A stretch of DNA of 64,000 nucleotides from Sthenelais limicola (taxonomy: Eukaryota; Annelida; Polychaeta; Phyllodocida; Sigalionidae), in assembly GCA_942159475.1 (NCBI GenBank), contig OW804097.1:11657172-11721171 (forward strand). Reading direction: 5' to 3'. The notes beneath the pieces are model-generated. The model saw nothing but the letters and a program-made list of their open reading frames with translations. It was not told the DNA's origin and made no database searches. The position numbers and the translations under genes are program-made. Position 1 is the stretch's first letter; each line of letters starts with the position of its first letter. Positions 1 through 11,900 of this stretch are shown piece by piece.

Positions 1-1293
1 TTGCGGTCGACCATGAACAAATGCAGCTGTTTCAGTCATACACAACACCCCACTCGTCCCTTTCTCTATTTTCCAAAACGCATGACTTTTGTCTTGACAT
101 AGAAAAAACAGCTGCATGTATACATGGATCATTGCAAGGATCCACCGGCGGAGCTAAAGGTTGACAGGCCCTGACCATAAATAGTATTAGAATTTCACTG
201 CTTTAAACTGGGTCTAATGCCCAAATTATGGGAACCAACAATCACGTATCTTTAGCCTGTGGACAAAACTTTAGCAATATCCATAACCACACAATCTAAC
301 AGGAACACATTAGTGATAATCTCATTAGTCACAATTAAATTGCAGGCCTTAAGAAGGTGGTAGATGTTTCTTGAATTATCCCGTCAACTTATTGACCCGA
401 GTCTATCTCCACAATAAGATATATATATTGGAAGGTGTGAATAAGCATGGTAGTCACTGACTCGGGCATAATATGTCTGTTCCAGCAAGAGTGATAATTC
501 TTTGATGGGAACAAATTTATTCATGGACCATTTTAAAAAAAAAAAAACTCAAGGCCAAATGTCTAACTTCATATAAAATACAATTATAAAAGAACCCAGC
601 TTCAAAAGGCCTTCCACATATAGTTATACACACATCACAGCAGACAATACCTTCCCACATTACAGCACTCATGTAGGGTCAGGGTTCACACAACAACACT
701 ACAACAACTACTTAGGCCAAAAGATAAATAGGTGTGTTTCCGATTAACCCCCCCCCCCCTACCTAGAAAATCCTTCCCCCACCTAAATTTTTTTTTACCA
801 TACCTCTTTTCTTTTCTTTTTTTACCATACCTTACTTTTTTTTTAAAGATTTTTTGACAAAAATAGCTAACAAAAGCAGGAAAACAGGGTTTCCTAACCT
901 GGAACTGTCAAAAAGCACATTTTCCTTGTTTAAATCAACTATTGTTATAAAATAAGACATTTTTTTCAGTTCCTAGAAGGTGGTTTCCTAAAAAAAATTT
1001 TTTAAAAATACCATCCCCCCTACCTAGTTTTCAGCCAGATAAATCGGAAACACACCTATATTTTGTTTGGCCTTACAGTGGTGTGCACATGCTACAATAG
1101 TGAGTGATAAGCCAAGAGTGACCGGTGTAACACTTGTGTGTGGACATTATCCACACTATAGTCACTGAGGCAGAGATAGGTTAGAGGTGCACCACAACAA
1201 GCACACATGAGGGAGTGACAAGAGTAGCAGAGAGACCAGGGTGGGGCAGTAGTAGTAGTACAGACACCGAGACACAGTAGTAAACCTCCTTAC
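1..1293 (-). other. Intron 5 (partial)
   Basis: No coding sequence seen. It holds a short family C remnant near 160-187, the Harbinger-like MITE at 715-1072 and otherwise A/T-rich sequence. The acceptor of the next exon is beyond the left edge. Confidence 0.6.
715..1072. mobile_element. Harbinger-like MITE
   Basis: Terminal inverted repeats of about 30 bp start GGCCAAAA and include GGTGTGTTTCCGATT on both sides. The element is flanked by TTA at 712-714 and 1073-1075, the 3-bp TWA-type duplication of PIF/Harbinger elements. A related internal segment occurs at about 38505-38660. Confidence 0.7.
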
Positions 1294-2991
1294 CCAGTGA
1301 CTGTAGCGAACTGTTGAGCAGGAGACCTTGTGACTGGCAGGAGCCGCCCACTCCTCCCCCTCCTCCTCCTGTACCCACTCCACCACATCCTCCAGTAGGT
1401 CCTCCAGGTGTGCTGGGGCTGGGGCTGGACATGCTCCAGGCTGCAGGAGAGCCAGCTGAGTTGGTGGAGTAAGGAGAAGCTCCATGGTGTGGTGAGTATG
1501 GGTTGTAGCCTCCGGGCGGGTTCCTTTGGTTTGTGGCTTGGTGCATTGGTGATGGCCCCCCTGCCAGCCGGCTCATTTGGTGGACTTGCGGCGGCACGAT
1601 CGACTGTCCACGCCGCATGTCCACATCATTGAACCGGTTACAGGGCTCTTCCATGGAGAAGCCGGGAGAATCCATGGGACCACCGCCTCCTCCTCCGGAC
1701 CTCATGTGTGGCATGAAGCCCTGCGGAGACATGGGCTCCAGGTGAGAAGGAGCGGGGGACAGGACTGACATGTCTGGTCCATAGCCAGCCATCATAGGGG
1801 AAGGGCAGGGGTATTGCTGGGTGGGGCTGGGTGTGGGGAAACAGGGCCGAGGCTCCCCCTGCTGGTGTTGTTGTTGCACCATACATAGCTCCTGGTAACA
1901 GTCCGATGGCTTAGAGGAGGAGGACAGCTGTTGGTGCAGCGACGGGCTGCCCAGCTGACATGCCGGTGATGGGGCGCTACTGTTAGCAGACATGATAGCA
2001 TTCCTCGTCTCCCTTTGTAAATCAAAGTCTGGGTGTGACATAGTTTTAGAGACAAGGTTCTCGATAGATGCGATACAGTTATTATTGTCATGGGGGATGG
2101 ATGGATGTGGGGAGGTGAGGACCTGGGAGAGGGAGTTGTTACCAGTGGGTGAGGAGCTCATGGCCTGGTGCAGGTTGATTTCTGACAGGGCTGTTTGCAG
2201 GGAGGGAAGAGACTCTTCAGTTCTTACAGGCAGCGGGGGGATGTCTCCAAGACCAGGGATCTCATCCGAGTCACCGAACCCGGAGAGAGGGTTCATGAAT
2301 TGTAGAATAGAGTCTTGCACCTCGTGTGAGGAGGAGGATGAGGAGGGAGGGGACGAGTGGTGTAGACAGGATGAGGAGAACGGGTCTTCCATCTTGGGCG
2401 GGGGGTGGGTCGGGGAAGCAGTCTTTGTCAGAGAGTCGACAACCGTTGATGAAGTTTGCTTGTACAGCGATGAGGAGGAAGAAGATGTGGTCGCTGTTTC
2501 ACCTGGAAAGGAGGACATTGTGGATGAAGAAGATGAGGAACCAAGAGTAGAAGCGGAGCATCCTGGCGGTGGCACAGTACGGGCGACAGACATGGCTTGT
2601 CTGACATTGTCTTGCACAGTGGCTGTTGTACAAGGCTCCAGTTTTAGCTTTGCTACCTTATTCCTGCTGCCACCTTCACTGTACCTTCTCACAGAGGGCA
2701 GCAGATGAGCAGCCTCACACAACCCCTTCTGTGATGATGTGACTTGATCATGCGACACCGCCGCTGCCGCCGCTGTTGGGGACGGTGTAGCTGGCGCCTC
2801 TGTTTTTATATCATGCAACTGAACATAACTGGAACATATCTTTGGGTCCTTCTTCTCCCAGCAGCTTCTGATGCCATCTAGTGAGAGTTTAGAGAGTTCA
2901 CAGCCTTCACTACCCATAGTTAACCTAGGGGGCGCCACATGTTGACCCCGAGAGGTCAGCACAACATCACTAGGGCCTCTAAGGTCCGAGT
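1294..2991 (-). CDS. E5: long Ser/Pro/Gln/Gly-rich exon (residues 462-1027), gene continues leftwards
   Basis: The reading frame is open for 1698 bases after acceptor TTTTGTTCACAG|AC and ends at donor CTGG|GTAAGG (1293-1292), phase 1. Near its start is a compact stretch ([20 protein letters not shown]), followed by mostly disordered sequence rich in Ser, Pro, Gln, Gly and Asn with poly-Ala, poly-Ser and poly-Gly runs. Two psi-K-x-E motifs, IKTE (523-526) and LKLE (577-580), fit the SUMO-acceptor consensus; that is inference only. The segment around [20 protein letters not shown] is less repetitive. I do not recognise a family. If the donor were not used, the frame would end at 1181. Confidence 0.72.
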
Positions 2992-5900
2992 CTGTGAACA
3001 AAACCAAAACAACACGCAAATTGAATAATTTTCATAAGAACATACAAGCAAGCCGCCCCCTTTTTCTGGTTAGTAACTAAACACAAATCATAGAAAAAGA
3101 TCATATGTTGATGAAAAAGAAAAGGGAAATTAAAATTTTTTTAAAAAAAAGTTCACATGCCAACATAAAGATGACCATTTTTACACAATATTAGCCATGG
3201 CTTTACAAGATTTGGTGATATTATATAACCACGAATCTACGTAGCAAGACCAAAATTCATCAGCAAATACAAAATTGTCGCCATCAAAATTAGTCCCACC
3301 ACCAACCACCACGGTTCACTCTCATATTCCAAAACACTGCAGAGTGTTTACAATACACGTAGATGCATACATTCCATACATATATCCAACCTTTCTACAA
3401 CCTATTTATGGAATTCCCTGAAGAAGATCCGCCTATAGTCTGTCGAGAAAGTAGTTGACACGTGATTCCTTAGTCCCTTTAAGGGGAGGGAAAAGTGGGA
3501 GATTTCAGATTTGTATTTATGACAAGGACCTGTCAACCCTTTGCCCAGGGAGTCGCTTATTGCAATCAACCATGGAGTAACAGGGCCAATATAATCAGCT
3601 CTTTCTTCCATCTATGCAAAACAACAGCTGCTGCCAATAGAACAGAGACAGTTCTATACAATACAGCTGTATATTTGGCCATGGTTGGTCGCAAACGGCC
3701 ATGGTCGGTCGCAAATGGCAATTCAGGAGGCAATAGTTTGAAGTCAAAACTCCCCCACCTTTCCCTCCCCTTAAAGGAACTAAGGAATCACGTGTCAACT
3801 ACTTTCTAGACAGACTATAGTGATCGAAACGTAGGAATCAACCACTTCAATCTATACAACAAAAAAGCTACAACCTCATGAAAAACTGCTAAGTGTCTGG
3901 TTTTGATGTTATCAGGACTTCAAATTATTTATGGAATTAATCACCGAAATGTCAGCAAAAAATGGACAAAAGTGCCTCGTACCTGGGTTAGATAATACAA
4001 TTTAAATTGACACCCTATATACTCCTCCCATGAGCGTATGAATATCAATAATATGCAACCTACCCAACAAGTAGATCAAGGGGCGTTCTAAGATTAGCAC
4101 CTAGAGCGACTACTTTCAATATTTTTCATTAAAATTTACAGTCTATTTAGTGCATTCACTCAAGGCTATCCACCCAACCCACCCCTACAACACACAGAGA
4201 TGACACTACGCAACAAATACCTTCCTTGATAGAACCACTGAGTATATCTCCCTCTGTAGGATCCATTGCAACAAACGCATTACACTATAAATAGCTTCAT
4301 TTCCTATTCGTCGAGAAAACTTTCCTACTGTTCTTGGGTCAGATTTTCAGAAAATGTACAATTCACCTTCACCAATTCTCTCAAATAACCCAAATTTAAG
4401 GCAAATGTTAAGTTCATAAGACAGTTTAACCTAACCAAACAGATTGCTTGAATCAATGCAATGCCGAATATACCCGAATTCAGCATTGACCAAATTGCAG
4501 CCTTATTTAGCAGCATTTACTAAATGGGTAGAGCTGCCAATTGTACATTTTCTGAAAATCTGATCCTCTTATCAGCTAGCGTCTCCAAATGACCTGATAA
4601 GGACTCCAGTGTCAACTCTCGCTTAATCCAAGGTGCATTGACTATAGTAGATAACAACAGTGATATTAATATGCCATGATATCCGTGATATCTAGTCCCA
4701 TGTGTTGCATTCACAAGTCTCTCCCCTCCCGAGTCTGTCTACATAATAAAGCACTAATGGCAGCAATGGGTGAAATCACCAGAAAATGTACAATTCACCT
4801 TCACCAATCTTCTCAAATAACCCAAATTTCAGACAAAAATAAAGTTCAAAATACAGTTCAACCTAACCAAACAGATTGCTATAATCAATGCAATGCCGAA
4901 TATACTCGAATTTACCTAGTATTGGCCAAATTGCAGCAGAATTTAGCAGCATTTACTAAATGTATGTAGCTGCAAATTGTACATTTTCTGACAACCTAAC
5001 CCTAATGGTAAATAGACTAATGGAGAAGCAGCGGTGCCTGTATTAAGAGCTAAATACTACCCACCTTCGTCCTCCATAACTACACCAGGTAATGCTAACC
5101 TTGCTAGTGCTAGACCTAGTTCTTACAAGCCTCATATAAAGCATGATCCAGCGCTACTACACGCCGGGACATAGAGAGATAGGGGAGGAGACAGGAGGCC
5201 AAGTTAGTACTTATAGTGTCTTACTGCACCGTGACCATACCAAAACACTAATGGGTCAGATCGGCAGAAAACGTACAATTGGCCTTCACCAATCCTCTCA
5301 AATAACCCAAATTTCAGACAAAAATGAGCTTCAGAATGCAGTTTAACATAGAGTGGAACCTCGCATAAAGACCACCTCTCTATAAAGACCACCCCTCTAT
5401 TAAGACCAGTTTCTCTCAGTCCCCAATTGCTTTCCTCTTATAGTGTCTTACTGCACCGTGACCATACCACAATACTAATGGGTCCGATCGGCAGAAAACG
5501 CTGATGATTGTGTCTCTATATTAAACGGTGGAGGTATAGTTTACTGCACAAAAACTTGTACAAAAGTTCAAAATACAGTTCAACCTAACCAAATAGATTG
5601 CTAGAATCAATGCAATGCCAAATATACTCGAATTTACCTTGTATTGACCAAATTGCAGCCTAAATTAGCAGAATGTACTACATGTATACAGCTGCCAATT
5701 GTACATTTTCTTAAAAAATCAGACCCATGTATAGTTCACTGAGGGCACATACAAGGTATGGGCGTCCCCAGGACTGAACCCCACCTGCTGCCAAACTAGT
5801 TCACCTTCACTGCCACGGGCGGACAGACAACTGATCCTACTTTACTCAATAAGACATACTATCACCTGTCCTCTCATACTATAACTATTATTATTACTCG

Positions 5901-8900
5901 GTCATGCATCGCTGCTTTCTGTTTAGTTGTAGCACCGAACATAACAGCCCCTGGCGGAGATCATGGACATTACTAATGTCCGGAAGCGACTTGATATATA
6001 TAGGCGCCAGGCTACTAATAAGCTATAGCACCATTATATGCACTGGTTATTTATATCGTCCTGGAGGTGGAATGAAGTACATGGATTGATAACAATACTT
6101 ATTATAACCCTAACCCTAACCTTAAATTAGTGGTCCTAAGTCAGTGTAGGTAGATAGATCACATTAGTAGCCTGGTGCCTAGTATTTAGTCTGTACCCAC
6201 TTGTCCCCGTCAGTCTTGTAAATCCTTCCATCACAAATGGCTGGATAAATATGTTAAATTTAAAAAAATAAAAAATCAGTTCAACCAAGGACAGGTAGGA
6301 TCGGACGCGGTACATCTCCCCAGAGACTTTCTGGGTCACGTGTCTGGTCACGGTTGACCAATCAACAGTGTCTATATTGTTACCTGACCAACTGTTGCTG
6401 TATCATCATTTTTTTAAACTTTGGCCTAAATTGAGATGTGAAATACACGCATAAGGGGAGTGTCTACGACCATTAACTTTATCCCACCACTGAGTAAAAA
6501 AAAACTTATTTTGACAAACTACTGGGCTTATTTTGCCTTTATCATCCCATATGTGGAGAGGTATATTTTTAATTAAAGCTGAAAATCCTTAATTTACCTT
6601 TTAATTCTGCCCGAAAAATACCTGAACCACTTGGACTATTTCACTCAAATTCATATTCACTTAAAATTTGAGATGTACTCTACAAATTAAGATCAGATAA
6701 CACGTTAATTTTACCAACTATTTAGATAAGATAAGATAAGATAAGAACTACTTTATTCATCAAATTGGTATAAATTACACGATAAACAGGTATACAGACA
6801 TCTAGATTACCTCCAGTTCTCCCTGACGTTACCTTTAGGCCTAAAACTTTGTTTTTACTTGGCTTTTAGCTAATCTAGTGTACATTTAAGTGACAGTGGT
6901 ACAATAATTAGAATGTTAAAATATAAGACATATAAGTAAGAAGGAGCAGAGAAGTATTAAATACTTTCCCTTTCTCACGTTTCAATTTAAAGTTGCCATT
7001 CTGACTGACAGCCATTGTACATTTCTAGGCGACCTGACCCATATATTATAACGATCTCTGCCAACGGCTACAACTGCGATTGTTTTAATATGGCTCGCTG
7101 CCAACTATCTAATTTATACGGGTATAGGTGAAGGAATAGGTTTCCTTGTAGATCAAAGGGGAATGTATGTTCTTGTTAACAGTCTAGGTCCAAAGGTGAG
7201 AGAGTGCCTTCAAACGAAGGGAAAGCCTCTCGCCTCAAACTCCAAAGTGCTTTTGTATTTCCATTAAGACCGCAAAATGGCATTATAATCCCAGGACCGG
7301 CGAAAGCCATTAGCGCAGTAGGCGTCCAATCAAACAAGTTGCCAGTCTAGGCCCAAAGGTGAGAGAGTCCCTTCAAACGAAGGGAAAGCCTCTCGCCCCA
7401 AACCACTAAGTGCCTTTGTAATTCCATTAAGACCGCAAAATGGCATTATAATCCCAGGACCGGGGAAAGCCATTAGCGCAGTAGGCGTTCAATCACTAAC
7501 ATACCATTGCCAGAAAGACAAAGATCCATACAAAATTAAAAATAAAAAAATGCTGTTAAGATGAGGTGATCTTCCATAGAAAGGAACCGTAAGATTTTAA
7601 ACTAAATCATTATACAACCTCACAATGATTGGTTTGATGCACCATTAATTTTCCCTGTTGTTTACATGTTTTTGTTAAATAAAAATCCGATGTTGGACAA
7701 AAAAAAACAAAAAAACATACATTTCATTGTAGATCAAAAGGGAATATATGTTCTTGTTAACAGTCTAGGCCCAAAGATGAGAGAGTCCCTTCAAACGAAG
7801 GGAAAGCCTCTCGCCTCAAACCACCTTTGTAATTCCATTAAGACCGCAAAATGACATTATAATCCCATTAAGACGCCTACAGGACCAGGAAAGTCATTAG
7901 CGCAGTAGGCGTCCAATCACTAACATACCATTACCACCAGATCTGAGAGGCTGTAAGCCTAGACAGGCCACACCCCATCCAAGGTCACTAAGTGTGTCAG
8001 GGAGGCCATTAAACTACATTCTTTCAACATTTTTATCCAAAGACTTTTAGATCGGTTGGACAAGGATTGAGTGCACCTTTAAACCAGATTGACATGACCA
8101 CTTGTAATTTGAAATTCTATTCTAGACTGAACATGAAACCGGAGTCAACCGGTTCTAAACAATTTTTAAGTGTTTTCTTTCTTTAAAAGGTAGAACTTTG
8201 GGTGGATACGGTCTGCTGTGTCTTTCTGGGCCTGGCTACTGGGGTCAGATCATCAGAAAATGTACAATCGGCAGCTCTACATATTTAGTAAATTAAGACT
8301 GACATTTTGTCAATGCTAGGTATGTCCATATATTTGGTACTGCGTTCATTCACACAATCTGTTTGCTTATGTTCAACTATATTTTGAACCTCTTTTTAGT
8401 CTTAAATATTGATTATTTGAGAGAATTGGTGAAGGCGAATTGTACATTTTCTGGTGATTTCACCCACTAAGTACTTATTAAAGACATCGTCCATACTAAT
8501 CTCCTATAGACCCATTACACTGCTGCTCTAACATGGGAACCTATTGCACCAACATTGGGTGGAGTCGTCCCATTAAATACTCATCATGTTATCCCAAGTT
8601 TACAAAGTTAACTCATTAAGTGAATCAGAATGCATGAACACATAAAAACACGCAGTCTTCTGAGAAAAACCCATATATTTCCCAGGGCGCGACAAGTCCG
8701 AAAGGCGTGTAGATTAAACGCCAAAATCATTTTTTTTTTCCAAAAAAAGAAAAAAAATCTACCTGCCCGACGCCAAAATCAACACGTCAGAGGCGTTCGG
8801 GAGGCGACTGTGTCGCACCGTGAATTTGTCTCATGATTGTCATAATATTAAACAATTATGAAGGGTATCTTTTTTTTATATTAATATAAACTCACAAATG

Positions 8901-11900
8901 ACATCATCTACTAAGAAGACATAATGTTGCGCCTATTATTAGTCATCACTGTGTAAAGATGGCAGATACCGGCCCGGAACATGTCTGAATAGTACTTATA
9001 CTTTCCCTAGGAATGACTTGATGGAGCGATATTGCGATATTATCGCGCTAATAATATCCTAATTAACGCCCTTGGATGCTCCCTCTATACGCGTTATTAT
9101 AGTTTCGCATCTTTTCCAAGGTCACTTGGATGAAAATTGTAAGAAATTGTATAAACAAATATTGAATAAACAAATATTTGTCGAGGAAAAGATCGCGCTG
9201 ATTAACTTCATGACACATTTTTCTCATACAAATTCCAGACCAGAAAGATCGTTGATATGAGTACCAACAGGGGGAGCCTCAGTCTCTGTAGGTGTACCTA
9301 CATAAATGGTCAATATGAACTATTGGTTAACACCAATATCAGCTGAATGGGGGCAGATAAGGCCTCTTCAGCAGGACCACCGTACTGCATGGTGCAACAA
9401 ATATTAAAAACTTAAAAAATAGAGTGACATCTCATTATTTAGGTCTGCCACCACCCGGACAGAATACTGTAAACCGAATTAACACTAAAGTAATAGATCT
9501 TTAGATATTTTTTTTTACGAAACTTGAGGGAGGTTTAACATTTGTGGAAGATGTCTTGCTGTATATAAATGTTGAATTAAAAGAGAAATTACAGTGACCA
9601 CCCTCACCAAGGTATATAACTAATATACCCCCGCCGCCCCCTCCTAATATAGACAAAATATCTAAGCACACAAACAACTGGGTTTATTACCATTCAAGTA
9701 TTGCTACCTTGTGCATCCTCAAAAATGGAATTTTTAGTTAGAACTTTAAAATAATGATTATTAAAAACAAAACATGAAAATAAGAACCCAGCAATTTGTC
9801 ATGCTAGCTTTACTTGTAACCATATCCCATCATGCTTTGTAAGAGTATAAATAGGATCCGGATCTGCTCAGTCTAGGCCCAAAGTTGATAGACTCCCTTC
9901 AAACGAAGGGAGTCTATCACCTCAAACCGCAAAGTGTCATTATAATTCCATTAAGACCGCAAAATGTCATCATATTCTCATTAAAACGCCTAGTTCTAGG
10001 ACAAGAAACCGATTAGTGAGGTAGGCTGACATACCAATCTTATCTGATCTGAGGGTTTGGACCTAGAGTGTGCCTGGTTCAATCACTACTGGACTGGCCC
10101 TGAAGAAGGACAGAGATGTCCGAAACGTCGACCAAAAGTGTAAAAATTCCACTCCAAACTCTCTTTTTCAACCAAGTCATAAGCTAAAATATGTGAAATT
10201 CAGACGGTTGGCAGCACCCAATCCCAACATGACAATAAGAAGTATCGTATTTAGAGTGAATTTCCTTCACGTTACCCCTATATGGATCAGATTTTCAGAA
10301 AATGTACAATTCATCTTCACCAATCATCTCAAATAACCCAAATTTCAGACAAAAATAAAGTTCAAAAGTCAGTTCAACCTAACCAAACAGATTGCTAGAA
10401 TCAATTCAATGCCAAATATACCCGAATTTACCTAGTATTGACCAAATTGCAGCTTAATTTAGCAGAATTTACAAAATATGTACAGCTGCCAATTATACAT
10501 TTTCTGAAAATCTGACCCATATGTACTTTTTGAACTTGTGTAACATGAGATTATCAGGTCCGCCTGAAAATGTTTTCGCAATAAAATTTATTAAAAAAAA
10601 AATGTACCACTTGTTGGTCTAACCTTGGCACAAACCATTTTTACAAGCTGGCGAAAAGAAAGAAAAAATACATGTCCAAAAAGAAAGAAATATTTAAAAT
10701 AATTTTCTCCGTGACAAGACAACAACATGTAAACACACACTTGTAAACAACACGGGCACTCTATTTAAGTAAAACCTTTTAATCAAATTAAATTAAATTA
10801 AATAGTGACTATTACTGCACACTTGTCCATGCAATCATGTTCAAAGTTTGAGCCTTTCTTCTCCATTTCACATCTTCAAAATCCAGGTAATGCAAGATTA
10901 AAGGCGCAAAAATGTAGCACCAATTTTAGGATCAACAAACATTTCCAGCCACTGTTTCTCCACCACTATGCCACCCTAGGAAACCCGCACAACAACGCAA
11001 TCATACTTTCAGCTCAAAAATATCATTTGATGGCTTACAGCAAAATTGCAAAAATGGAACAAAATTGTTATTATATTCACCAACACCACCATAACCATGA
11101 TTAGGAATGTTACATGATACATACTATAAACATAATATTATATAAAATCTATTTCAAAATTACTCTTATGATTTATACGTGATTAGTGTCATCTTAAAAC
11201 AAGGTTAATAAATGATTGATATTCATGAGTAATCTCAATAAAATTGAACTATTCCCGATATTGGCATGATTCTTAATCGTTTAATATAATTATATATGAT
11301 ATAAAAACAATTATATGTGATAAAATATGAATTAATTGTTTCTAAAGATTACGTACCTTTACGTGTGGCTGAAGGGTTTGGACCATCACCTGGAGCTTCA
11401 GTCTAAAAGGAAGAGAAAATCAAATCATGAAATAAAATAAATCAATGAATAAATCACAAATACTGAAATATTTCTGGCAAGTGGAAAAACAGGGCAAATT
11501 GAAAAGTCATTTTCAAGTTTCGACTAAATTTGGAAAATCGATTTTTTCCGGAAAATTTGAGAATATTAGTTTTTAATTTTACAGGTCAAAACTGATGAAA
11601 CTTGGGTGAAATTGGAAAATGTTTGTGTTTCAAAAATACAGATTTCAGTAGAAATACTGAAAACTTTCACCCCTGAGTGAATATCTAATCAAATAATCAC
11701 ACATATAAGGTCCTATTTATACGGCATCCAAACAGCACAATGTGAAATGTTAGAATAGAAATACACTTGCACAACTTCCCCCATGTGTGTGTGTTATATA
11801 GCACATCCTCCATTATCCAGGAACTAATTCTTCTTTTATTTTTATATTTCGAGGGTATGGTTACAAAACAAGACCATGTACCGGGTTCGGATCCCCTCTA

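Larger units (their letters stand above)
2992..11356 (-). other. Intron 4
   Basis: About 8.4 kb, much of it recognisable mobile DNA: family A copies (4336-10518), family B copies (7181-10070), family C at 3436-3817 and a retrotransposon-like tail near 6726. An A-end remnant lies at about 7003-7050. A short telomere-like run (CCCTAACCCTAACC) lies at 6104-6120. Stretches 5730-6700, 8470-9860 and 10520-11350 show no gene or repeat I can name, apart from a palindromic block near 9022-9125. Confidence 0.6.

Noticed and set aside
6104..6120. Interstitial telomere repeat
   Set aside because: Only about two and a half CCCTAA units; too short to be meaningful.
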